From: Tethya wilhelma
Lineage: Eukaryota; Porifera; Demospongiae; Tethyida; Tethyidae
Length of the DNA stretch: 64,000 nucleotides
Assembly: GCA_964030475.1 (NCBI GenBank)
Contig: CAXIPT010000008.1
Span: forward strand, 5,232,465 to 5,296,464
Direction: 5' to 3'
The notes beneath the pieces were generated by a model, which did not search any database, had not been told where the DNA came from, and worked only from the letters and a program-made list of their open reading frames with translations. Each line of letters begins with the position of its first letter. The first letter of the stretch is position 1. Made by a program: the position numbers and the translations under genes. Positions 1-14,000 of the stretch are shown one piece after another.

Positions 1-263
1 TTGCATGGTTCTTCTCTCATTGTGCATGCAACATTGATTATTCATACATACAATATTATAATTATAAACAATATTGTTTTAATTAATATTGTGTGATATG
101 TCCCTGTGTTGCATACAATTAACATGCAGGCTATTAATTGTTGCTATACATTTGTTTCTACAATACTGTTTTTAAAGTCCTACTGTATAAGTATGGTCAC
201 TGTTAGCTATATAGCTAGAGCAGCTAATAACAATATCAAGGATGAATTTGTTCCGTTCATCTT

Positions 264-1362
264 TTATCCACGAAGTCTTCCATATCTTCCATATCTCCCA
301 CGATAGCCTCCATACCTCCTTCCATATCCTCCATACCTCCTTCCGTAGCTTCCATACCTCCTTCCATAGCTTCCAGGTCTTCTTCCCAATCTTTGTCTAA
401 ATCTTCTACTTATCCCTTTAATGGTTTTGAATGCTCTCCATCCCTTGCAAGCCTTGCAGGATTTGAGAAGAGCTGTGGTCCCAAGCACTACTGCCTGTTC
501 ATTGGCTTCATCTTCATCCTGTGTTTTGAATATAAGGTTCGTTTCATCTTTCACAGCAATGTTATATCTAACCATTTCTGTACTCCCTTGCATCAGTGCA
601 GTGGCCATAGTTGCAATATCTTCCTGCAAAACATGATAATCATTGGTTATTGATGAAATTGTAATAGATAATACTGGCATAATAATATTATGATTGTGTC
701 AGTTCACTCACATCAGTAAGTGCTCCAGAATATTCCTGTATCTTGATCATCTCAGCCCATGGCATTGCCATACAGACATTGTTGCAGTAGCCATTTGCTA
801 CTCTCGTCCCAACATTAACTACCTTCCTGAAAGCTTTCTTGATCGGTTTGACTGCCTTGCCAACGTGTTTGACTGCATTACTTACGTGTTTGACTGCACT
901 GTTGAAAGTTTTCTTTACCCATCCCCATAATTGGGCATCAGCTAGCTCATCTGCAAGCACATCTGCATCCTGGTGAAGAATCATAGAAATCATAGATTTA
1001 TCATGTATACCATTTTTATTGAGTATACCCACACCTCATAGCCTTGTTCTTCAGCTAGCTGATCTGCTAGTACATCTGTATCCTTCTGAAGAATTACAGA
1101 TAGCAATGCAGTATATATTAAAATTTATTTTATACTTGGTGTTTACAGTCCATTTTTATTATGGTACCATCTCGTAGTCTTGTTGTGCTTGTGCATCTTG
1201 TAGACTTGAAATTGCTGCTGCATTCAATCCTTCCATGTCAGCATCTTCCTGCTGCCGGCCATCACTGTAGCTGGTGTCATCAACTGGCCCTGCTTGGGCT
1301 TCCATCTCTCCTGCCCAGGAGAGCACAAGGAGGAGAGAAACAACTGCTGCAACCTTCATCAT
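264..1362 (-). CDS. Secreted modular precursor of basic (antimicrobial-like) peptides
   Basis: I do not recognise a named family. The reading starts at Met 1362 (MMKVAAVVSLLLVLSWAG), a clear signal peptide, followed by an acidic stretch (DDTSYSDGRQQEDADMEG). Exons inferred from splice sites: 1168-1362, 1035-1085, 712-969 and 264-623, all phase 0. Each later exon opens with a related acidic module after an LQ or HQ boundary (KDTDVLADQLAEEQ; DADVLADELADAQ; EDIATMATALMQ). Exon 3 continues into a lysine-rich amphipathic segment with 7-residue periodicity (SAVKHV, SNAVKHV, GKAVKPI, KKAFRKV) and a CNNVC pair. Exon 4 continues into an Arg/Gly/Tyr-rich tail with repeated YGRRYG units after a CKAC motif. 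An acidic propiece followed by a basic cargo is the layout of many antimicrobial peptide precursors, so I infer a host-defence peptide; a structural or matrix role is possible. The GTACCA donor of exon 1 is weak, so exon 1 could instead end at its own stop at 1159. Confidence 0.5.
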
Positions 1363-1463
1363 GTCCGACTGCTCTGTCAGTTTGTATACTTGATCTTCTA
1401 CCGCTGTGTGTGAGGGTGGTATGCTTGGGATTGAACTGAACAACTTGTGCTTAGTCCAATGCG

Positions 1464-1470
1464 TTTTATA
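1464..1470 (-). promoter_or_regulatory. TATA box of the basic-peptide precursor gene
   Basis: TATAAAA on the minus strand lies about 100 nt upstream of the proposed start codon at 1362, leaving room for a transcription start near 1435 and a short leader. A strong TATA box fits an inducible, highly expressed secreted-peptide gene and contrasts with the TATA-less head-to-head promoters elsewhere in the window. Confidence 0.5.
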
Positions 1471-1733
1471 GCCTGTGCATGATTGAATCATTCATTATAC
1501 ACCTCATCACCGTAGCAGTGATGCACGGGTACAACACCAGCCCATATAGCACCAACAGAGGTGTTGCAATTTATTGTTGGTCACGAACTCCAGAAGAAAA
1601 AAACAACAACAAAACCGTGATGCATTTATAAGTTTGTAAATGTTTCACATTTGAAACTAATTGTGATTCTTTATTGAACACATAAAACATAACGAAACAG
1701 AAAGTGAAAAATCTAAAGGTTTAATGGAGCAGT

Positions 1734-2251
1734 TTAAGTTGTCACTGATAAGGGTGTTGACTGCTTCTGTTGTGGCAAGAAGTCTTCCTACAGGGAGAGA
1801 AAGTCAACAACAATATCACACCTGGAGCTCAAGGGCTCATAGAATGGTGGTGTTCTAATAGCTATATATATGTATGGTATAAAGTGATACAAGAATGGTG
1901 GCTGGCCATTGAATTAAACGTACAGGGTCGTATATGACTTTGACAATGAGAGAACAGCTGGGACACTCTGCTATGTCTTCACCATTCTCAAGATCCTCCT
2001 GGCGAGAAGTAAATGGAGAACACATTCACAATTATAAACAGATCAAAACACACACAACTGAATGACATAATCAAGCTATAATATCCATGACATATAAAGT
2101 ATTATGACAAGATACAGATCTATGTACCATGGATATTATGTACTTTTGTTATCTCAAACTGGTCGCCACAGGGGCAGGGGTAGTAGTAGGTCTCAGTCTC
2201 AGGATCATACTCAAAGTCTTCGATCTCAACTTCGTCGTGAAACACAGACAT
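1734..2251 (-). CDS. DPH3: Diphthamide biosynthesis protein 3 (CSL zinc finger)
   Basis: Small metal-binding protein that supplies electrons to the DPH1-DPH2 enzyme making diphthamide on elongation factor 2, and also acts in Elongator-dependent tRNA modification. Three exons: 2144-2251, 1924-1998 and 1734-1787, with GT-AG boundaries. The product is about 78 residues, close to the usual ~82. The family core is clear: [16 protein letters not shown], then [14 protein letters not shown], then [17 protein letters not shown]; the four zinc/iron ligands are the CPC and CPSC cysteines. The start is the Met that begins the conserved HDEVEIEDF block; an upstream in-frame Met at 2305 lies in sequence not conserved in the family. 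The C-terminus (EDFLPQQKQ) is more divergent. Head-to-head with the TMEM185-like gene, 144 bp between start codons. Confidence 0.93.
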
Positions 2252-2395
2252 TGAAGAAAAGGGCCAGGGTGCTATCAGTATGGCAAGTGATGATACATGG
2301 TGCAATAAAATTTAAAATATTTTTTGCTTAGTCAGCATTTTTCGTTTATTTAGAGTGACTTTGGAATTCTAATTATTGCGCACCATCCATGAAAC
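2252..2395. promoter_or_regulatory. Shared promoter between DPH3 and TMEM185-like gene
   Basis: Only 144 bp separate the divergent start codons, so both promoters and 5' leaders must lie here. I see no TATA box. Shared regulation is inferred from spacing only. Confidence 0.5.
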
Positions 2396-3959
2396 ATGCA
2401 CTTCAAGTTCAAAGATCTCCTCCAGCGGTTTAACATAAGGTAACATTTATGTGTAACTTATATGGGTGCTCTTGCTGTAAAGTTATCGCCATCTAGACTC
2501 TTTCTGCTTAATAATTATCCGTATATTCATAATTTACTAGTAACTTTTTCGTCTACTGCTGTCTCTTGGTCTTCTCCATTCTCCTCTCACTGCGAGCGGA
2601 TCACGTGATCACATGGAACTTGGCACTGGTATTCCTCCCGATATGGATTTGGAACATTGTCACCTTCCTCGGCCTCTTTGTGGGTGTGGTCATCTGGATC
2701 AAAAAGAAAAATCTCAGGTACAAAATTTGAAGTTGCTGTAAGTACGTACATGTGATCCTCTTATCTGAAGAGTATCTTATCTTCTGTGATCTTTATCATT
2801 CCACACACTGGATCCATGGATTTGTCATTTCAGACAAGACTCTGACCACCGTCATCACTTCATAGCCATGGTGCAGTGTGCTCTCCTCCAGTTCCCTCTC
2901 TTCCTGACGCTGCTCCTCGTCGTGGTCAATGCTGAGACAGGGAGGCACGTATGGACGGCCATCTTCACCCCCATGTACATTTTATCTCTGCTCTCGATTG
3001 GTGCGTGTGTTTTAAGTTGCTGTCTAAAGAGAATGAATTTTGAGGTAAGAAAAAGATCTAGCAAGTCAGTAGCTAGCTTTGGTTTGAAGGTGGAATTGAA
3101 TTAAGCTCTTATTTTTTTCACTCAGTTTGAGTTGTTATCAATGGTTAACTTATTACAACTGCTCTTTCTTGGAGTTCGATTGGACGGCTTTGTCATGTGG
3201 TCATGGGCTGTAAGTTGTTTCTAGTTTGACAATGTTTGCATGGGGTATGGATATTTTTGGAGAATTTCCTCTTATTTCAAAATTTCTCTCTAATTATAGG
3301 TGGTACTCATTCCAACCTGGATCCTGCTCATCTCTCTGTTCATCTGTATGGTGGTCTATTCTTGCATCAGGTGCTGCCTTCTCTTTAAGGCGGACGATAA
3401 TATGGAGAATGATGAATTGAGGAAGCCCCTGGCCTTTGTGTACATAATTGCCCTCTATGTGGTCATTATCTCCTTCATTCTCTTTCTAGTGAGTGTGTGT
3501 GTTAGTCTTGTATTTAGGCTTCTTTGCTCACACTTAATAAACAACAGAAGCTTTGTTAAGAGGCTAAGAGTGTGTGTGTGTGTGTGTTTGACATAACTCA
3601 ACTGTTGCTCTTCACAGGCATTGCTGACAACCCAACTAGACGGTCGCCTCTCTGCCCCCTACACCGCGACCTTTGTCCCCCTCTACATCACCCTCCTTGG
3701 TCTCCTAGCAACCACCGTCACGAGACAAGAAGCCAACCACTGGTGGTTTGGACTGCACAAGAACTTCACAGACTTCCTCCTGGACACGTGTCCCTTCCTC
3801 CAGGAGTATGCCAACATCTCTGTCGTGGGTGGAGGCAGAGAGAGGGAGGAAGGGGGGAAGCTAGAACGGTTGGGAAAGAGTAAACAGTCACGGTCTGAGG
3901 AGCTGGGAGAGTTGGGCAAAGATGTGTATCCGTATGAGGACCTAATGAAGCCGGACTGA
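2396..3959 (+). CDS. TMEM185: TMEM185-family multi-pass membrane protein
   Basis: Six exons: 2396-2439, 2541-2717, 2834-3044, 3126-3209, 3300-3488 and 3618-3959, about 348 residues against 350 in human TMEM185A. The N-terminus MHFKFKDLLQRFN followed by FFVYCCLLVFSILLSLRAD matches the family start (LFQDFNPSK...LLALRLDG). Further family marks are LALVFLPIWIWNIV, the repeated RLDG turn (VRLDGFVMW, QLDGRLS), and the C-terminal NHWWFGLHKNFTDFLL and CPFLQEYANIS block. About seven to eight hydrophobic segments. Molecular function is unknown in the family; human members sit in endoplasmic reticulum and plasma membrane. The ~50-residue tail after the last conserved block is hydrophilic. Whether this corresponds to vertebrate A or B cannot be said, because that split is vertebrate-specific. 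Confidence 0.9.
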
Positions 3960-4338
3960 TGATGTTTGTGTGTGTGTGTGTGTGTGCTTCAACTGTAGGC
4001 AGTGTATGTGTATGTGATCGTTTCCTTTTCCTTTGCAGTTTGTTGTCTGTTCCTTGCAGATCGATCTCTCTCTTCCTTATTTGTGTCATTCAACATCATT
4101 GATTTTAATCAAAAGGAATTGGATCACCTGCGTTATAACGTTCACTTTGATATTGATGGGTGCAATTGGCCATGTGGCAATAATTAACTTCTAACGCCTC
4201 TGCATGTGCAAGACTTTTCCTAGTCTTAATTATTGACAAACAACATTTATTTTAAGCATACAAACAAATAAACAAGACTAATACAATGTTGACACAAACA
4301 TAAAATATAAAAATTACTAGCAAATGCCTACGACATTT

Positions 4339-4989
4339 TGGGGGCGAGCGTGAGCGTGTGTTTGAGTGCACATTGCATGAGTGAATATTCAGGCTGAATG
4401 TGGTCATCATTTGTTTCTGATAGTATGATAGTAAACGTTGACAATGAAATGGTGTTCAGTGGCTGTGTAGTTAGCTGCATGGTGATTGTGCTGAGTCACT
4501 GTCTCTTGGCAATCTTGGTGTTCTCTCTTCTTGCTTTTTTCACTTTGCTGTTGAGCATGCCTTTTCTTGTCTGATTTGCCTCATTGATGCTACCTACTGC
4601 TTTTTCTCTCTGCCTAGTGTTTATTCAATAATCTATTTCTTCTTTGTTTTTCTAACCTTTTTGCCTAGATCTCGCAGTCTTTTCATTTCAGTTCACAAAG
4701 CTGTGCTGCTGTATGCTGCGTACACGCGCTAGCTACAGTCAGCTAGCTCAAGTGCTCCATGGATCCTAGATCCTGAGTGTGAGAGCTATAGCTAGCTAGC
4801 TCCACGTATGTCCACGTGCCACCTACAACTACGTGACGTCATACGTTGTACAAAATTTTGTTACCTAAATTGCAAAATTAGAACAGGAAGCGTTATTTAC
4901 GGAATATGCGTACAGACATCACACAGACGGAAGTGCATAGATTCGAATGCCATGTAACGTATATGTGGGGCTCGCTCACGCTCGCCCCA
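4339..4989. mobile_element. Non-autonomous element with GGGGCGAGCGTGAGCG inverted ends
   Basis: The left end (4339-4356) and the reverse complement of the right end (4973-4989) match over about 17 bp, and the right end is itself part of a palindrome (GGGGCTCGCTCACGCTCGCCCC). No coding potential between. It carries a CRE-like TGACGTCA near 4838. The palindromic end resembles the start of the two-copy element at 12353 and 25207, so they may belong to one superfamily. It fills most of the 4.2-5.1 kb region, where I see no gene. Confidence 0.5.
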
Positions 4990-5119
4990 ATAAAGAATCA
5001 TTAGACATTTTACTATAGTTTATCTATAGTATAATTAGTACATAGTTGATTGTTGGACCTGTTGATTTCTATTTGTTCTCCTTAACTATTAACATAATTT
5101 TTTATTATTTATACAGAAA

Positions 5120-5163
<44 letters not shown>

Positions 5164-5164
5164 N

Positions 5165-5216
<52 letters not shown>

Positions 5217-5221
5217 GTGTG
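5120..5221. repeat. (CA)n-N-(GT)n microsatellite at a contig join
   Basis: A CA run meets a GT run across a single N at 5164. The abrupt strand switch of the same dinucleotide at an N suggests two contig ends joined here. Missing 3' exons of the SLC36-type gene fit this. Confidence 0.8.
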
Positions 5222-5241
5222 CCTGATCTAGTGCTACAACT

Positions 5242-8738
<3,497 letters not shown>

Positions 8739-8933
8739 CGCTTTTTAGTCTGAAGAGCTTCAAGTGTATATATACTCCAACAAATTAGGCAGGCATGTGT
8801 ACATGTGCATGTGAATTTTCAATGAGATCACGTGACAACCGAAAGCGAAAAATCTGCCCACGTGGTTGCGGTGAAGACACATGCTTCTCTTCTGGCGCTG
8901 CACATGTTTTGAGAATTTTATACTTGCTAGAAA
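8739..8933. promoter_or_regulatory. Shared SLC36-type/THOC2 promoter with two CACGTG E-boxes
   Basis: 195 bp between divergent start codons. Two CACGTG motifs occur (in ATCACGTGAC near 8829 and CCCACGTGGT near 8859), the type bound by USF/MAX/TFEB-like bHLH factors. The THOC2 start lies in AAAATGGCGGCG, a YY1-like initiator context that can place both start site and start codon. Confidence 0.5.
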
Positions 8934-9425
8934 ATGGCGGCGAAGAGTGTCCTTCCCGAGCAGTTAGTGAAGAATTGGAGCACAAAATGGAAAGATGAGG
9001 GGTAAATAGTTGTCTAAAAATAATCTAAAATAGAGTACAACTCAAACTATTGAAGCTTCTTTGCTAGTATTTCACTTCTTCCCATTTCCTCCCCTTTCCC
9101 TTCTAGTCTTGGAATTTTCCAGAAGTCATTTGATGATGCATTAGCTGATGGGCAGCTTCAAGGAGGACTTGGTAAACCCCATTGCATTCTTGCTCAACCT
9201 CTCCTTATGAAGATGGTCAACTGTCAAATGTTTCAGAGTTTCGTGCGTTGATTTACGACCTTTTGAACCATGCTCTGCTCGGTAATATAGAGGTCGAGGA
9301 TGTGGATTCATTCTTCAGCGAGCTGGTCTCAACTCTGGTGAGAACACACACACAACTGCTAATAATAGTAGTGCATTATGATTGTATGTTATCTCCCAAT
9401 CAGTTCTTGTTTGAATATTTAGCCT

Positions 9426-9483
<58 letters not shown>

Positions 9484-11040
9484 GTACCTCTATGTGGTTG
9501 GCTCCACCAATGACGGCACCAGCTGTGNAGATCCTAGCCTGCACCTTTTCACAACCTGGTGAAAGTGCGACCACATCGGCTCAGCAGGAGATAGGTTCTG
9601 TCTTTCCATCGCTGTTGGCTGATGTTCTCTCTGTTCTTGGTACTAAAGTTGGGGGCTTGTGATTTCAATTAAATGTGTTAAGTACATAGTCCACTAGAAA
9701 ATTGTTTTGCGCTTATCCTACCTGCGAGTCACACATGCTACTTCGTCTGTCTGTCATGTGATAATCATGTGATCCTGTCTCCCTTGGCAACTACCAGATG
9801 CAGAAGTGGCGTACGATGAAAGCAAGGACCAGCGATCTTCTTTTAAAACACTGGCTGGGACGTGCTTGGTACTGAGATTGATTTGCTGTATGTGATGTTT
9901 GCTTATGTAATGGTTGTAGCCTGGTTTTGCTGGTGTGTGTAAAATGTATGTCATGTTGAAATCATCCGTCTCTTTCTCTCTCCCTCTCCTCCCAGAAGCA
10001 CCTAGGTGAGTCATTGCTGAAGGAGCGGTTGGACATGGACACTCTAGAGATGGTGGGACTGGTGCCCTCCAAGTCGGGCTTCAACCAGAAATATGTCAAG
10101 ACAAAAACAAAACTATTGTAAGAACTTTAGTGTATGTGTACAGTGAACTAGTTAATATAGAAGGTTGTTTCACACACACACACACATACACGGGCAGCTA
10201 CAAGCAGCAGAAGTTCAATCTATTTCGCGAGGAGAATGAAGGATACTCGAAGCTCATCTCAGAGCTAGGTCACGAGAGAAGGCCGGACGTTGCAGCTCCT
10301 GCTATGCTGGACAATATCAAGTCACTCATTGGTTAGTAGCTTTTGCCTCGTGACTGTCACATGATAGTGTTTGGGACTGTGTGAGTATTGAGAGGCAGTG
10401 ACAGTTGCCATGGAGTCATCCTGTGAGTGTTGCATCATTCATTATCTGGTGTCAGTACCTGTTCAGTCCCAACACTTGTCATGTGATGGTCAGTCGCCAT
10501 GGCACCTTGTGTGTGCGCATTGTCAATGAATTATTGCAGTAATAACTTTAAAACTTTGACACTATTTCCAATCTTTTCAGGTCGTTTTAATCTTGATCCT
10601 AACCGTGTGCTGGATGTGATTCTGGAGGCGTTTGAGAGTCACTTGGAAGAGAGGGAGTTCTTCATCCCTCTGCTGAGAGGTTACCCCTGTGAGGCCAGCA
10701 CCTTTGTCAACATCTTAGGCTTCAAGTTTCAAAGTCACCAGGTTGAGTGTCCCACGTCTGCAGTACAATATTGTGGTTTCTGTAGAGAGAGAGAGTCTTT
10801 GATAATGGCTGTCTGATAATGACGTATGTGTGTGTCTGTCCCTAGGACTCTGATCTCTCCAAGGTCCCTCCCACCCCCTCCTCCCTCTATAAACTGGCAG
10901 CTGTTCTCCTTCACGATGAACTGGCCGAGTTGAACGACCTTTATCCTCACGTGAGGAGTGGGTAGATAACGTTTATATCGTGAGGGATTTGAAGTTCTTC
11001 TTTGCAGCTGCAAGTTTGTTTGTCTTTCTTTGATCTTTGG

Positions 11041-11088
<48 letters not shown>

Positions 11089-14000
11089 AGCTCTCTCAAG
11101 GCGATGAGCAGCTGAAGGAGTTCCACCAGTCGGTGGTAGATGATGCTGTCTCCACTGCCAAGAAGGCTACCATTGTCTCTCTCAATGTAAGTCTGCCTGG
11201 CAGTTGGAGATCAGTTTATGGGATGACATTTGTTGTTGTTTTTAGGAGAAAACAGAGGAAGAGGTGGAGAAAGAGAAACAGTTGGAACAGGAAAAGAAGG
11301 TTTGTTAGATTTTAGCTCTCTCTCTCTCTCAAACACTCACATCTTGTCCATTCGCTTATCCTTTATGTGTCTGTCTGTCTGTGTGCCTATGTGTCTGTCT
11401 GTCTGTATACCTCTGTGCCTCTGTGTGTGTGTTGACAGACTCTTCGTAGCCAGCTTCTCTCTCTGGAGGTGAACCAGAAGCTTGGTTTGTGTCATGCTCT
11501 TCTTGAGCTGGGTGACTGGCCCAGAGCCTCAGCTCTGATGGACTTCCTTCCTCCCAGTGTGCCGATGTGGTCCCCCACCATTGCCAGGTCTCTCTCACGA
11601 CTGGTGCATCTCTCACTGGAGCCTATCTACAAGAGGTGGGGGGTCACCTGCACACACACACACACACACACACACACGTCTGTCATTCTGTTGTCAGAAT
11701 ACACCTGTAGATGAATGCACAAATGTTCACGATACTCCATTCCAGCTGTTTGTTTACCACCCACAGATGTGCTCTTTAATACTCCTCTTTAGGATACACA
11801 TGTTAATGTTGTGATTTGATGTGTGATCTTGATGTGTCTCTGTTTTAGTTGTTGTCCGAAGGCGGCCAAAGGACCCTCTCGTTCCCCCTCCCCCTCTCCG
11901 GCCAGTGACCTCCTTAAGCCTTGTCTCAAGGTGGAGGAGATGTACCCCCACGTCTTTGAGATGCTGTTCCATCTTGGACCTCATGTCCATGCTGATCCCA
12001 TCTTGCTGGCAAAGCTGTTGAGGATTGGCAGAGCCTTCTTGAAGGAGAGGGCCAGTACTAGGAACAGTGATGAACTCCCATCTCAGGGAAAAGTAAGTCT
12101 GTCTCTTGACTGCACGTTATGACTAGCCAAACTACCATATAGCACAAAATATTGGCGGGAATAAAATTTGGCTGATTGTTAAAAATTTCACGATTGGTGG
12201 ATTTATTTTGGTGGTAGTGCATGCAGCAATGTACGTATTCTGTATGCGCTGTGCAAAAAATGACTGTTTCGTGGATTTAATATTGGCAGTCTTTACCCAA
12301 ACTGCCAATCCGCTAATATTAAATTCCACCAAATTTTTTGTGTTATATAATACAAGGAGTGGGGCTCGCTTCGCTCGCCCACTCCTTGTTTATATGTATG
12401 TTTACAGGATCAGTTACTATAACTCAAACAATGGTAAGAAAAAATGATTGATGAACAAAGCTATAATTATTGTGTATAAATATTCTTCTGTGGTCAGTTG
12501 GCTTAGGACAAACTTTGCAGTTGAAGCAACACACAATAACACACAACAACACACAATAATCACATTAATACTGGCATAAGCAATTGGAAACTCAATGCTG
12601 CATGTTATGCACTGCTAGCATGCTTTGCTTTAGCTCTGGCCGCGCCGGCCAGCTCAGCAATTTACCTCACTACGTGACGTCACAAACGACCCTTTTCCGA
12701 CTTCCGCCATTTTTGCAATCAGCTGGCAAAGAAACTCGTTATCTGGCTAGCTGTGTTTCGTGTACAGCGACAGAGAAGCAGACTCCTAGAAGCGAAAGCT
12801 CTCCCCTCGCCACGCTTCTTTTGTGAAAGATTGGCTTCTCTATTACGCTTCTTCGTCGGATACGGATGCCACTGGTAAGCCTTGTCAGCGATCTCAAAAA
12901 AAGTTAGCCTTGCTTGTAGCGCTTGTGATTCTATCCTAGGCTAGTACTATCTAAGCTAGTTCTGCAGGCACACTTTTTATAGCTTGCATTTTTCACAGTC
13001 CAAAGAAAAAGTAGTGTTCTAGCTCGAGGTCACATTACTTCCGGTGACCCTCCGTTACACACACACACGGACAAAACTTTGCTTATAATATGATATATAA
13101 TATGGTATTGATTGTGACAGCTGCACAACTGGCATATCAGGTGGTGTGTTTGCCTTCAGTACATGCTGCCTGTGATTTTTTGACTGTGCTATAGTATGCC
13201 CCGCCCCCTCTGCGACCCACTGCTGATGTTGTATGGTGACAGCATGTGGTACTAAGTAGGGGGTACACCCTGTGTGTTATTTTTAGTACTTAATCATCCA
13301 TGATGTAATTGTGCTATAAATAGAAGTGTACATCCGTGTCTCTCCATCTTCCTCCAGGAGGATGCCTTCCATGGGTTCCTCACTCTGATAGACGAGGTCC
13401 TCCTTCCCTCCCTCTCTCTCCTGCCCTGTAACTGTGGTATGGCTGAGGAGGTGTGGGCCATGGTGAAGCAGCTGCCTTATGAAAGAAGGTACGTATCTTT
13501 TGTGTGGATGTGGTATTGCTGACTCAGCATTTGAGATCACATGATCAAATCCCAGTACAAAGTATTATAGTCACATTATATCCGATATGGATCATTCCAT
13601 GTCAAGTCAACACACAAATGATACGCCTGTCATGGATTTTGCTGAAACTTGGTGAACATGTACCTTACCTTAGGTAATTTACTGAAATTAAATTATTGCC
13701 CTCAAACTTGTATGGTTTCTGTATTACAAGTGCCTAAAATTTCCATGTTTTTGGCCAATCTGCTTACCTTGATAGACTGTAACTCAAATACGCTTCACTT
13801 ATGAAACATGGGATTATGATTTCCTTAAACCATACTAATTGTGCTTTCCAATTATATTCTTGGTTTAATTAATTAAATTAATCAATTGATATCAAATGCT
13901 ACTGTCGTTTAATTAAAAATTTGGGATTTGAAGAAAAGGATTCTTCAATTTTTTTTTAATTTTTAACCGAGAATTTACTTCACTATATGGTTTCATGTTG

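Noticed and set aside
1..263. A gene in the first 260 bp
   Set aside because: AT-rich sequence with only short unsupported frames.
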